Shown here: in pieces, positions 54,504 through 63,128 of the stretch | How the letters are laid out: each line of letters opens with the position of its first letter | How positions within the stretch are numbered: position 1 is the stretch's first letter | Assembly: GCA_964291275.2 (NCBI GenBank) | Contig: OZ219799.1 | Span: 1,984,001-2,048,000 of the forward strand | Direction: 5' to 3' | Length of the DNA stretch: 64,000 nt | Origin: Bin80 sp964291275 | GTDB lineage: Bacteria; Bacteroidota; Rhodothermia; Rhodothermales; Bin80 | Program-made: the position numbers and the translations under genes | The notes under the pieces: model-generated | What the model saw: only the letters and a program-made list of their open reading frames with translations | What the model was told of the DNA's origin: nothing | Database searches by the model: none

Positions 54504-56000
54504 ATGAGCAGTAATAAACAGCGTTTTACATCCAGATGGGGGATGCTCATCACCGTTTTGGGTATGGCGATAGGGACGGGAAATATCTGGCGGTTTCCCC
54601 GGATTGCCGCTACCAACAGTGGTGATGAAGGTACAGGAGCTTTTCTTGTCGCTTGGGTTGTTTTTCTGTTTTTGTGGAGCGTTCCACTCATTATAGCAGA
54701 ATATGCACTGGGCCGGAAAGGTCGATTAGGCGTAATCGGGACTTTCACGAAGCTTGCAGGTGACCGGTTCAGCTGGATGGGTGCCTTCTGCGTGTTTGTC
54801 GCTGCGGCTATCCTCTTTTACTATACCGTTGTTGCTGGCTGGTGCTTTTATTATTTCGGTCGAATGGTGTTTATGGGTCCCGATCTCACGTATGAGGCCG
54901 CGCAGGGAGCATGGGATGGGTTCCAGAGCAGTTATTTCCCGGTGCTGTTCCACGCGCTTGCCCTCGGATTGGGTGCCTGGGCGGTATGGAAAGGAGTTAG
55001 AAGAATTGAGCGCATAAACAAGATATTGGTGCCAACACTATTGGTCATTGTCTTGATCGCATTAGTTCGGACTCTTTTCCTGGATGGTGCAGGTGAGGGT
55101 ATAAAATTCCTGTTTACTCCAGAATGGTCTACGCTTAGTCGACCGCGAATCTGGCTTGAAGCGTTGACGCAAAATGCTTGGGATACAGGGGCAGGTTGGG
55201 GTCTTGTGCTCACTTATGGGGCCTATATGCAGAGCCGGCATGGCGTCGTTCAGAATGCATTCATAACCGGCGTCGGTAACAATACAGTGTCCATCCTTGC
55301 GGCTATCATTGTTTTTGGAACCGTATTTGCCATTCTTGGGCAGGAAATGTCTCGTCCGGAAGTACTCGAGATCATGAAAACCAGTGGGCCTGCAGCAACT
55401 GGGCTTACGTTTATCTGGATGCCTCAGCTGTTCGCAAAAATGCCGGCTGGTAATGTGTTTGCGATGCTCTTCTTTCTAGGTCTTTCCTGTGCAGCGCTCA
55501 GTTCATTGATTTCGATGGTCGAAATGGTCGTGCGTTCGGTGACCGATCTTGGCGTCTCGCGGCCGCATGCAATTGTTGGTGTTGCTCTGGTGAGTTTGGT
55601 GCTGGGTATCCCGTCTGCCATGAACCTGGGTTTCTTTGAAAATCAGGACTTTGTCTGGGGTTTGGCGCTTATAATTTCCGGGGCTTTCATGGCGATTCTT
55701 GTCATTCGACAGGGGGTACGATCATTCCGGGAGAATGAAATTGATGGTACAGTAGGGGATTGGGATGCAGGGCGACCATGGGATGCTATACTGAACTACA
55801 CTGTGCCCTTGCTGGCAGTGGTGTTGTTGGGTTGGTGGTTGTGGCTGTCGGCAACGGTTTATGCTCCAGAAACTTGGTATGACCCCACGGATCCATTTAG
55901 CCTGATGACCTGCCTCGTGCAGTGGGGTACGGTAATTGCTGTGCTCCTGATACTGAATCGCTGGATGGCTGGGCGTGTACGCTCATTCAATCAGGCATGA
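54504..56000 (+). CDS. Neurotransmitter:sodium symporter (NSS) family transporter
   Basis: 498 residues from the ATG at 54504; the frame extends to 54429 through the hairpin. About 12 transmembrane helices are visible. Helix 1 has the LeuT-type sodium/substrate motif GMAIGTGNIWRFPRIAATNS, helix 6-8 regions carry TQNAWDTGAGWGLVLTYGAY and SCAALSSLISMVEM, and the C-terminal tail is charged. Bacterial NSS proteins import amino acids or related compounds with sodium. The substrate is not evident. Confidence 0.9.
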   Translation: MSSNKQRFTSRWGMLITVLGMAIGTGNIWRFPRIAATNSGDEGTGAFLVAWVVFLFLWSVPLIIAEYALGRKGRLGVIGTFTKLAGDRFSWMGAFCVFVAAAILFYYTVVAGWCFYYFGRMVFMGPDLTYEAAQGAWDGFQSSYFPVLFHALALGLGAWAVWKGVRRIERINKILVPTLLVIVLIALVRTLFLDGAGEGIKFLFTPEWSTLSRPRIWLEALTQNAWDTGAGWGLVLTYGAYMQSRHGVVQNAFITGVGNNTVSILAAIIVFGTVFAILGQEMSRPEVLEIMKTSGPAATGLTFIWMPQLFAKMPAGNVFAMLFFLGLSCAALSSLISMVEMVVRSVTDLGVSRPHAIVGVALVSLVLGIPSAMNLGFFENQDFVWGLALIISGAFMAILVIRQGVRSFRENEIDGTVGDWDAGRPWDAILNYTVPLLAVVLLGWWLWLSATVYAPETWYDPTDPFSLMTCLVQWGTVIAVLLILNRWMAGRVRSFNQA

Positions 56001-56043
56001 TTTATGCTTGGATAAAGGTTGTACAACCATAAATGGGTTAGTT

Positions 56044-56598
56044 ATGGCGAGATCAATAATTTTTGTGATAGCGTTTTTGTTTCCAAATGTAGTCGCTGCG
56101 CAGATTTCAGTAGGCAGTGCTTTACCGGATTTACCGCTTGAGAGCATGCAGGGGGGATCGGCTTTGACCACTCATGCACTTGTAGGCGTCCAGGGCACTG
56201 TATTTGTATTCTGGAGTAATGACTGCAACTGGACGAGTCAGTATGAGGAGCGTGTGGAAGCATTGGTTACTACGGGGGTTACGGTAATTCTTGTGAACAG
56301 CAATGATCCTGAGGTATTCCCCAAGGAGGCTGAGGCGGGAAAGCAGTACAATCTGACTTATGTACGGGATCCGCAAGCAGGATTGGCGCGAGCATTGGGG
56401 GCGGAGCGAACCCCACATGTATTTGCATTCGACAACACAAACAAGCTTGTCTATGTCGGAGGCATTGACGATGCACCTGCAGATCCTCAGGTAGCACAGG
56501 TGCATTGGCTTCAGGATGTTGTCCAGCAGCTTGCCAGTGGTCAGGAAGTGAACATTTCCTCCACCAAACCTTTTGGATGTCGGATTAAACTGCCGTGA
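56044..56598 (+). CDS. Exported thioredoxin-fold (redoxin) protein
   Basis: 184 residues from the ATG at 56044. The signal peptide (about 1-19, ending AAQ) is followed by a TlpA/AhpC-type thioredoxin fold: FVFWSNDCNWTSQYEERVEA contains one Cys where peroxiredoxin-like redoxins have the attacking residue, so there is no CxxC. The C terminus TKPFGCRIKLP contains the second Cys, typical of a subgroup of redoxin-domain proteins. It is probably a periplasmic thiol oxidoreductase or peroxidase. Its stop overlaps the luxE-like start. Confidence 0.75.
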   Translation: MARSIIFVIAFLFPNVVAAQISVGSALPDLPLESMQGGSALTTHALVGVQGTVFVFWSNDCNWTSQYEERVEALVTTGVTVILVNSNDPEVFPKEAEAGKQYNLTYVRDPQAGLARALGAERTPHVFAFDNTNKLVYVGGIDDAPADPQVAQVHWLQDVVQQLASGQEVNISSTKPFGCRIKLP

Positions 56599-57590
56599 CT
56601 ACTGCAGATATAGAAGTCCGGTTCACTGATTTGGATAGCGCAAACGGTGCGTCGTTCGCGGCAATGGAGCGTGCGCTGGAGGACTATCAGAGGCAGCATT
56701 GTCCGGTTTATCGGCGTTTTGGTTACAAGTATCTGCCTGTGGCTGCTTTCAAACATGCCGAGGTTACCACATTCCCGCCCGCAGAAGCTGAATGTGTGTT
56801 TAAGAGCAGTGCAACCGGAGGCGGACTGCGGAGCCGCCACTTTGTACGTCGAATGGCCGTTTATGAAGCTTCTGTTTGTGCGGCCTTCGAAGCTGTTTTC
56901 GGTGAGGGACCATACAATATCTGGGCGCATTTGCCGGGATATGCTCCTGAGTCATCGCTAGTTTGCATGATGAAAATTCTCATGCGGAAGTATGGGACCG
57001 GAGAAAGTCAATTTTTTCTGACCAAAAGGTTGCCTAACGTTGCAGATACCGGTACACCTCTACTGCTCTTTGGTTCAGCATTTGGCCTTCTGGATTTGGC
57101 CGAGACAGGGCCTCGGCAACTGCCTAGGGATGCACGCATCATAGAGACTGGCGGCATGAAAACACACAGGCGCACAATAACTCGCGACGAACTGCACGCG
57201 CGCCTGGCTGCGGGATTCGGTATTGATGAACAGCGGGTTTGGAGTGAGTATGGTATGTGTGAACTAATGAGTCAGGCTTATACACAAGGAGGCCCTGTTT
57301 ATAGGTCGCCGCCGTGGATGCGTGTTCGGATTGTTGATCCAGATGCCCCGAATCGTGAAATGTCTGATGGAAAGCCAGGGCTTTTAGCGATTACTGACCT
57401 GGCGAATCTCTATACCGTGTCCAGTATTCTCACGGAGGATTTGGGGGTTAGCCGTGGACAGGGATTTGAAGTCTTAGGTCGATTTCCTGGAAGCGCGATG
57501 AGGGGGTGTAATTTTTTATTGGAAACTAGCCTCCCTGGATTCCCAGGGATTATTAGCCAAGAGCGTGTTCACAGAAAACCCTATGAATAA
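56595..57590 (+). CDS. LuxE-like acyl-protein synthetase/acyltransferase
   Basis: 331 residues. The LuxE/AMP-binding signature is visible as VFKSSATGGGLRSRHFV near 75-91, followed by ARIIETGGMKTHRRTITRDE near 190-208 and WSEYGMCELMSQAYTQGG near 221-238. LuxE activates fatty acids and passes them to a LuxC reductase; in many Bacteroidota a luxE-like gene sits next to a luxC-like acyl-CoA reductase gene. Here that partner starts at 63438, separated by 5.8 kb of mobile and decayed DNA. The protein itself is complete. Confidence 0.8.
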   Translation: MTTADIEVRFTDLDSANGASFAAMERALEDYQRQHCPVYRRFGYKYLPVAAFKHAEVTTFPPAEAECVFKSSATGGGLRSRHFVRRMAVYEASVCAAFEAVFGEGPYNIWAHLPGYAPESSLVCMMKILMRKYGTGESQFFLTKRLPNVADTGTPLLLFGSAFGLLDLAETGPRQLPRDARIIETGGMKTHRRTITRDELHARLAAGFGIDEQRVWSEYGMCELMSQAYTQGGPVYRSPPWMRVRIVDPDAPNREMSDGKPGLLAITDLANLYTVSSILTEDLGVSRGQGFEVLGRFPGSAMRGCNFLLETSLPGFPGIISQERVHRKPYE

Positions 57591-58008
57591 GGCCTGAAAA
57601 TGGCCATTCTACATGTATATGCATATTCCGACCATGTGGACCACTGATTCCGAGCCACGCGTCAGCATGAAGCCATCCGGGCCTATCTCCAAGAAGGATG
57701 CACTATTGAAGAACCGTCGAGTGCGGCGACTATACCCCTGGCTCCTTACAAACCTCGTCGCGCGCTTCAATAAGAACCCTTCCACAGACTGCTTTTGACT
57801 CCAATTAAAATAATCCGATCCCAAACGTGTCCGGGTTCTTGCCCTCCGAAAGGAACAGGGCTTGACCAGCTATCAGATTCACGAGGTGCTAAACGGGAGA
57901 ACATGCCGGCCAGGCGGCTATATCGTAGGATGCCGCAATAGAAGCATTGCCGCTATAGTCGTACTTCGAGTTAACGGACGGGTTGCTTTCAGCGATACCT
58001 GTAGGGGC
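57591..58008 (+). pseudogene. Insertion-sequence debris (IS30-like HTH and possible IS21 end)
   Basis: A 418-base gap. At about 57630-57665 the DNA contains ATTCCGACCATGTGGACCAC and a nearby GATTCCGAGCCAC repeat reminiscent of IS21-family ends. At about 57860-57990 the plus strand gives, in shifting frames, YQIHEVLN, NMPARRLYRRM and NRSIAAIVVLRVNGR, which resembles the N-terminal HTH of IS30 transposases broken by several frameshifts and stops. No intact gene is present. Both assignments are by eye. Confidence 0.4.
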
Positions 58009-59430
58009 TTACCGGCGGCTGCGGCCCGCTGTTTGGTATCGTTCTAAGAGTGCAGCAAGGGAGTCAACGACTGCCGGATGGTCAAGGTATAGGTTTCGCT
58101 CTTCAGCAGGATCGGTGGATAAGTCATACAGCTGTCCGACGGGCTCGCCTGGTTCGGGCGTAATGTGGCGGGGGTTGGTGAAGCCTCCCGATCCTCGTCC
58201 GAGAATCAGCTTCCAAGAGTTCTGACGCACAGCGAACATGCCGGAAAGGGAGTGTTGGATCATCGCATCGCGCGTACCGGTCCCTGTTCCTGTCAGCACG
58301 GAAAGGAAATTATAGCTGTCTTCTGCGGACGCGTGCGGCAGATCCGCTCCCAACAATGTGGCAAAGGTCGCCATGAGATCGGTAAGGGAGACCAATTGGT
58401 CGCTGGTACTTCTCGGCTCCGTGTGTCCCGGCCACCGAACCAAAAACGGCACCCGGTGACCGCCTTCCCAAATATCTGCTTTTTGGCCGCGCCATGGGCC
58501 ATTAGCATCATGTCCAAAGGTTGTGCGGTCGTTGACAGGCCAATGCGAGCCGTTGTCGCTAGTAAAGATGAGCAGAGTCTCACTATCTAAATCGTCAATG
58601 GCCTGGAGTATGTTGCCCACGGCATGGTCCACCTGGGTAACAAAGTCTCCGTAGTAACCTGCTCCGCTAGTCCCCCGGAAATCGTCTGCAGGCAGCCATG
58701 GCGTGTGTGGAGCGCTCAGGGGCACGTACAGAAAAAATGGACTGCTGGCTGCATGGTTCCGTATGAAGGTTACCGCTTTCTCTGTCGTTTTCGGCAGCAC
58801 ATCCGCATGCCGGAACCCCGGCGCAATGTTGCCTGCACGCCAGAATCCTCCTCCACCCTGTCGTCTATGGGCACTTCGTTCAATCCATTCAGTGGGCTGG
58901 GCTTCTAAGCCCGTGTCTACGACGAAAACATAAGGCGCAAAATCTAGTGAGGACGGAATGCCGAAGAAGTAATCGAATCCAGCCGCGTTTGGTCCTGGAA
59001 CAAGCGGGAGATCGTAGTGGGTAGAGTCACGGTAGCCCAATCCAAGATGCCATTTGCCCGTGGCACCCGTGGCATATCCATGCTCCTTGAAGAGTTTCGG
59101 TAACGTAAATCGCGTAGTGTCAATGAGATTTGGCGAATATCCCTGTAATACTCCGCGCTTGAGATGTGTTCGCCACGCATATCTACCTGTTAGCAGGCCA
59201 TAACGCGTTGGCGTACAGACAGCAGACGGTGAGTGCGCATCGGTAAAGCGCATGCCCTCGTCCGCTATGCGGTTCAGGTTGGGCGTCGGAATCTTTGATG
59301 CGGGATTGTAGTGCTCAATATCGCCATAGCCCAAGTCATCGGCCAAAATCACGACGACGTTTGGTGGCTTGGGAGCTGTCTGGCAAGCATTAAGCAGGCA
59401 GAAGAGAATGAGCAGGAGGTACGAACGCAT
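58009..59430 (-). CDS. Arylsulfatase-family lipoprotein (second copy)
   Basis: 473 residues from the ATG at 59430; the frame runs to 59502, but this start leads directly into a lipoprotein signal ending LLNAC (Cys16). VVILADDLGYGDIEHYN supplies the metal aspartates (31/32), and CTPTR (Cys72) is the formylglycine site. GKWHLGLGY and FTSDNGSHWP (metal ligands) follow. It is paralogous to the sulfatase at 10178-11569 over its whole length, with the motif positions identical in numbering. It lies within the disrupted luxE-luxC interval on the opposite strand and may have arrived by insertion. Activation would need a formylglycine-generating enzyme elsewhere. Confidence 0.92.
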   Translation of the reverse strand: MRSYLLLILFCLLNACQTAPKPPNVVVILADDLGYGDIEHYNPASKIPTPNLNRIADEGMRFTDAHSPSAVCTPTRYGLLTGRYAWRTHLKRGVLQGYSPNLIDTTRFTLPKLFKEHGYATGATGKWHLGLGYRDSTHYDLPLVPGPNAAGFDYFFGIPSSLDFAPYVFVVDTGLEAQPTEWIERSAHRRQGGGGFWRAGNIAPGFRHADVLPKTTEKAVTFIRNHAASSPFFLYVPLSAPHTPWLPADDFRGTSGAGYYGDFVTQVDHAVGNILQAIDDLDSETLLIFTSDNGSHWPVNDRTTFGHDANGPWRGQKADIWEGGHRVPFLVRWPGHTEPRSTSDQLVSLTDLMATFATLLGADLPHASAEDSYNFLSVLTGTGTGTRDAMIQHSLSGMFAVRQNSWKLILGRGSGGFTNPRHITPEPGEPVGQLYDLSTDPAEERNLYLDHPAVVDSLAALLERYQTAGRSRR

Positions 59431-59849
59431 GCTATTGGTCAAGTGGCGGCATGGACGGAAGGACGTTTTACAGCGTCTCCTTAGCAAGAACTGTGGCTTC
59501 ATTCAACGCAGAATCTAGAAGCGGGATGCGCCCATTTGGGTTGCATGTATCCGTACGATGGCCCCGCGTAATATAATATCGTGTATCTCCTGATGCAATA
59601 CAGGTGAAACGATATTTTCTCCAGATCAGTGGAGATATGTCTCCGTGGTTCTGTACATCGGGTACATCTGACTGCATAAAGTCACGCATCCGTTCCATCC
59701 TTGGTCGGGTCGGAGTTGTCCGTTACAGCACTCTTCGGTGTCAAAAAGCGTGAGTTGGTATGTTGTATCGTAGGAAAGGATGCTCTTCGCCGTTTGCCAA
59801 GCGCTTGCACCAGTCTACGCGAGATTGACCATTATTGAGCGGATTTCTG
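59431..59849. other. Intergenic region without a confident gene
   Basis: About 420 bases upstream of the second sulfatase. A 76-codon minus-strand frame (59468-59698, containing IWRKYRFTCIASGDTRYY) is open but matches no family I know; it could be a fragment. The rest shows nothing. Confidence 0.3.
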
Positions 59850-59970
59850 CGGGGCGAGCCTTTTTCAGGATGGACGGTTTCATCGGAGTTGGAGGTTGGC
59901 GCAAATGAGTCCGGTCTCCTTGGAAGCGATCGCAGTCAAGATCAATGCCGCGGTACGCGGATGGATTGAT
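59850..59970 (+). pseudogene. 5' portion of an old, decayed group II intron maturase gene
   Basis: One frame reads SWRLAQMSPVSLEAIAVKIN and then AAVRGWID, matching the maturase X region of the intact intron protein downstream (SWGLARMSPFSMAHIASRIN, AVVRGWIAYYG). The match stops abruptly at TTGAT (59966-59970), exactly where the TnpB element begins, and resumes at 63129. Confidence 0.75.
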
Positions 59971-60091
59971 TAGGGAATTACATACGTGAGTAACCCATGA
60001 CGGAGACGGTTAGTGCATATCGCAACATAACCTACAGGTTGTTGCCTGGTAGCCGGGGCAAGGCGAAGAAGCTTGCAGGTTTGTATGGAAC

Positions 60092-61219
60092 GTGATGCTG
60101 GCCCAACAAAACGAGGCCTATGAGAAAGCAAAGGAGGCTGGCGAGAAGCCGCCCTCTGTAAGTTTCTTTTCACTGGGAAAGCGATTCACGGAATTACGAC
60201 GCAACATTGAATGGTTACCTGAATATTCTTTTCATGTCGTTCGCTACACTTTGAAATATCAGGCAGACGCATGGAAAGCATTCTTCAAGGAGGGTAAGGG
60301 CAGGCCGAGGTTTCATTCCAGACATGGCAGCATCCCTTCGTTCACGATCCCGGAGGATGTAAAGATTCGAGATAACAAGTTGTATATCCCGAAAGTGGGT
60401 TATATCGAGATTCGCCGCAAGGGGGGCAACCCATATCCTGATGGTGAACCCGTCAAAGCGGTCATCCAGAAACGAGCGGGTAAGTGGTATGCTGTCATCT
60501 GCTACAGGGTTAATGTACCCGAGATAGAGGATAATGGTGTTGCTGCGGGCATTGACCGTAACTGCGGACAGGTGGCTACGGTGTCAACTGTTGGGAAGAG
60601 AGAGATCATATCTCAACAAAAGACGAACCGTTTGAATGCCAAGCTAAGACGTCATCAACGCAGATTGGCTCGGCATAAGAAAGGCTCTGGCCGGCGTAAT
60701 AAGCGGAAGTACAGAATCGCACGTATACACCGCAAGCGCGCCAACATCCTCATGAACGCAAACCATCAGGTAAGCCGGAGTATAGCCAGGCATAGTTCAA
60801 CGGTCGTGCTGGAAGACTTGAATATCTCGGGGATGACGCGTTCGGCAAAGGGAACAGCAGCGGCTCCGGGTACGAACGTAAAGGCGAAGTCCGGTCTCAA
60901 TCGCGAGATACTAAGAACGGGTTGGGGGCAACTAGATCAGATGCTGGATTATAAATGCCGTGAGGTGATCAAGGTCAATCCCGCGTACACTAGCCAGCGT
61001 TGTTTCGTGTGCGGGCATACCGAAGCGAGTAATCGAAAGGAGCAGAGCAAATTCACGTGTATGGTTTGTGGCCATGCGGATCATGCGGACCTGAATGCGG
61101 CCGCAAACATATTGGCCTCCGGGATTGGGGTATCTGCACGGCGAGGGGCGTTCGGGTTACCGACCCCTACGACCCGTGAAATGGATACGGCAGTACCCTT
61201 GGGTCACTCACGTATATAG
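60092..61219 (+). CDS. tnpB: TnpB RNA-guided endonuclease (N-terminal frameshift)
   Basis: 375 residues from the GTG at 60092. RuvC residues are intact: Asp155 in AAGIDRNCG, Glu241 in VVLEDLNISGM and Asp333 in HADLNAAANIL, with the zinc ribbon CFVCGH...CMVCGH between. The true N terminus is out of frame: an ATG at 59997 gives MTETVSAYRNITYRLLPGSR and GKAKKL, while the expected continuation ACRFVWNVMLAQQ is in another frame from 60071. A small deletion near 60070 must have occurred, so the protein is either N-terminally truncated by about 30 residues or made by frameshifting. The stop (TAG) borrows the first base of the intron; after splicing it would be TAA. Confidence 0.88.
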   Translation: MMLAQQNEAYEKAKEAGEKPPSVSFFSLGKRFTELRRNIEWLPEYSFHVVRYTLKYQADAWKAFFKEGKGRPRFHSRHGSIPSFTIPEDVKIRDNKLYIPKVGYIEIRRKGGNPYPDGEPVKAVIQKRAGKWYAVICYRVNVPEIEDNGVAAGIDRNCGQVATVSTVGKREIISQQKTNRLNAKLRRHQRRLARHKKGSGRRNKRKYRIARIHRKRANILMNANHQVSRSIARHSSTVVLEDLNISGMTRSAKGTAAAPGTNVKAKSGLNREILRTGWGQLDQMLDYKCREVIKVNPAYTSQRCFVCGHTEASNRKEQSKFTCMVCGHADHADLNAAANILASGIGVSARRGAFGLPTPTTREMDTAVPLGHSRI

Positions 61220-61732
61220 TGTGCCACGAAAATACATATGAGGTGAAGCGATGACTTAGCTGAGATGTATTGAACTGTGCAAGGGATGGGGGTCGGCCCC
61301 CCGCAACCGCTGTACAGGCGGAGGTTGCAAACCACCCACAGCTGCGGTATTTAAGAGGTATCGTGGTGAGCGTGTAGGGAAAAGGCAGGTGTAGGAATCT
61401 GTTAGGTGAGGATCGTAGAGTCGAATGAAAATGAACCATGGATGACGTGTCGAAAAGAATTAGATGATGGTCGAAACCGGGGTCGTATATTAATCCTGGG
61501 ACGAGGTTGGCGGGGACCTGTTTACTGGCCAACTGGCCTCCGGCATATACATGGCGAGAATGCGATTTGGGCCCTTGTATGGAACGTGGGAACATGTCGG
61601 AGTGATGCGAAGGGAGCGTGTCAAGCGGGCGCCCCCCGTGAGACATTGAGTACCAAAGCACTCCACATGGGCGGATCACCTCGTAGTAGTGAGGAAGCTT
61701 CTGTAATGGAAGTAGAGCGAAGGGGGTGAACC

Positions 61733-63058
61733 ATGCAGCAGGACGCGAGGGAGCAACCGAGAGGGAGGACTTCAACGCAAAATGCAAAGCCGTTTCCGGT
61801 GACCAAGCGACAAGTTTGGGAGGCATGGAAGCGGGTGAAGGCGAATCAGGGCGGGGCAGGGATTGATCAACAGTCTATTGCGGATATCGAGGAGAATCTT
61901 GCGGACAATCTCTACAAGATTTGGAATCGGATGGCATCGGGCAGTTATCATCCGAAGCCGGTGCGCCGCGTGAATATTCCGAAGTCAGACGGAGGGGTTC
62001 GTCCCTTGGGAATACCCACGGTGGCAGATCGGGTGGCACAGATGGTGGTGAAACAAGTTTTGGAGCCGGAACTGGAACGCGTGTTCCATCCGGATTCCTA
62101 TGGGTACCGACCGAACAAATCGGCTCATGCTGCGCTCCGGCAGACGCGAAGGCGGTGCTGGGAACGGGCCTGGGTACTGGACATGGATATCAAGTCCTAT
62201 TTTGACACGATAGACCATGCGCTGTTGATGAAAGCGGTCCGACGACATACGGATCAGAAGTGGGTGCTCTTGTACATAGAGCGCTGGCTGACGGCACCGG
62301 TGATTCACCCAGACGGGACGGAAGCGGCTCGGGACATTGGGACACCCCAAGGCGGGGTCATCAGTCCACTGTTGGCCAATCTGTTTTTGCACTACTCGTT
62401 TGATAAGTGGATGGAGCGGTATTACCCGCAGATTCCATTTGAGCGATATGCAGATGATATTGTGTGCCACTGCACGAGTGAGGAACAGGCGCACGAACTT
62501 TGGCAGGTGCTCAAGGGACGTTTTACGGCCTGTAACTTAAAGTTACACCCGGATAAGACCCGGATCGTATACTGCAAGAGTGCGCGCCGAGAAGGCACGT
62601 ATCCGGAGATTTCCTTTGATTTCTTGGGCTACACGTTTAGACCTCGAATGACAATGAGTCGCGGGGGCAAGATCTTTCTTGGGTTCAATCCAGCGATAAG
62701 CCGAAAGGCGGCGAAAGCCATACGGGAGACCATTTACAGTTGGGGATTGGCTCGCATGAGTCCATTCTCAATGGCACACATTGCAAGCAGGATAAATGCC
62801 GTGGTGCGGGGATGGATTGCCTATTATGGCGTATTCTTCAAATCGGAACTGAAAAAGGTTTTGAGAAGCATTGACCAACACCTCATCCGATGGATGATGC
62901 GGAAGTATAAGCACTTCCGGGGACATTGGAGACGGTCGTGGCGATGGTTAACGAGAATTGCTCGTCAAAATTCCGGTATATTCGTGCATTGGGCGTTTCT
63001 TTACGGTTCACCTTTGTTCAATTCCAAACGGTTGCATGGTAAGAGCCGCGTGAGTTGA
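61733..63058 (+). CDS. ltrA: Group II intron reverse transcriptase/maturase
   Basis: 441 residues. RT domains 1-7 are complete: GVRPLGIPTVADRVAQMVVK, YGYRPNKSAHAAL, DMDIKSYFDTIDH, GTPQGGVISPLLANLFLHY and the active site YADD at 239-242 (FERYADDIVCH). The maturase X domain follows (MSPFSMAHIASRINAVVRGW and HWAFLYGSPLFNSK). There is no HNH endonuclease domain, so it should use the endonuclease-independent route to mobility typical of class C/D-like bacterial introns. It is in domain IV of the intron at 61219-63116. Confidence 0.94.
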   Translation: MQQDAREQPRGRTSTQNAKPFPVTKRQVWEAWKRVKANQGGAGIDQQSIADIEENLADNLYKIWNRMASGSYHPKPVRRVNIPKSDGGVRPLGIPTVADRVAQMVVKQVLEPELERVFHPDSYGYRPNKSAHAALRQTRRRCWERAWVLDMDIKSYFDTIDHALLMKAVRRHTDQKWVLLYIERWLTAPVIHPDGTEAARDIGTPQGGVISPLLANLFLHYSFDKWMERYYPQIPFERYADDIVCHCTSEEQAHELWQVLKGRFTACNLKLHPDKTRIVYCKSARREGTYPEISFDFLGYTFRPRMTMSRGGKIFLGFNPAISRKAAKAIRETIYSWGLARMSPFSMAHIASRINAVVRGWIAYYGVFFKSELKKVLRSIDQHLIRWMMRKYKHFRGHWRRSWRWLTRIARQNSGIFVHWAFLYGSPLFNSKRLHGKSRVS

Positions 63059-63116
63059 GAGGCTCACGCGCGGTTCTGTGAGAGCCCGGGGGTGAAATTC
63101 CCCCGGGCTACTTGAC
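63043..63116 (+). ncRNA. Group II intron domains V and VI
   Basis: Domain V (63043-63076) is a 34-base hairpin with terminal GAGCCGCG/CGCGGTTC pairing and a four-base loop; AGC at 63044-63046 is the catalytic triad. Domain VI has a G/C-rich stem (GCCCGGGGG with CCCCCGGGC), and the unpaired A in CTACTTGAC is a candidate branch point. Confidence 0.85.
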
Positions 63117-63128
63117 AATTCCATTGAT

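Larger units (their letters stand above)
61219..63116 (+). mobile_element. Group II intron with maturase, inserted in the TnpB right end
   Basis: The 5' end GTGTGCC fits the GUGYG consensus. About 510 bases of structured RNA (domains I-III and the start of domain IV) precede the maturase gene (61733-63058). Domain V is a 34-base hairpin at 63043-63076 beginning GAGCCGCG with the catalytic AGC, and domain VI follows to the 3' end TTGAC at 63116. The intron is in the same orientation as tnpB. All parts appear intact, so splicing activity is plausible. Boundaries are accurate to one or two bases. Confidence 0.85.
59971..63128 (+). mobile_element. IS605/IS1341-type TnpB element carrying a group II intron
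   Basis: The left flank ends in TTGAT (59966-59970), the known target/TAM of ISDra2-type elements, and the right side also ends in TTGAT (63124-63128). The first about 25 bases (GGAATTACATACGTGAGTAA plus CCCA) are an imperfect inverted copy of the right-end sequence, read as GGGTCACTCACGTATATA (61201-61218) joined to AATTCC (63117-63122). The right-end sequence is contiguous only when 61219-63116, the intron, is left out. Removing 59971-63128 joins the two halves of the old intron gene in register. No TnpA (Y1 transposase) gene is present, so it could only move with help in trans. Confidence 0.75.

Noticed and set aside
61167..61826. 219-codon minus-strand open frame
   Set aside because: Antisense to the structured 5' RNA of the group II intron; no start context or domain.
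59971..63128. TTGAT copies as a target-site duplication of a DDE transposon
   Set aside because: No DDE transposase is present; TnpB-type elements insert at TTGAT-like sites without duplications, and the second TTGAT can be the element's own right-end site.
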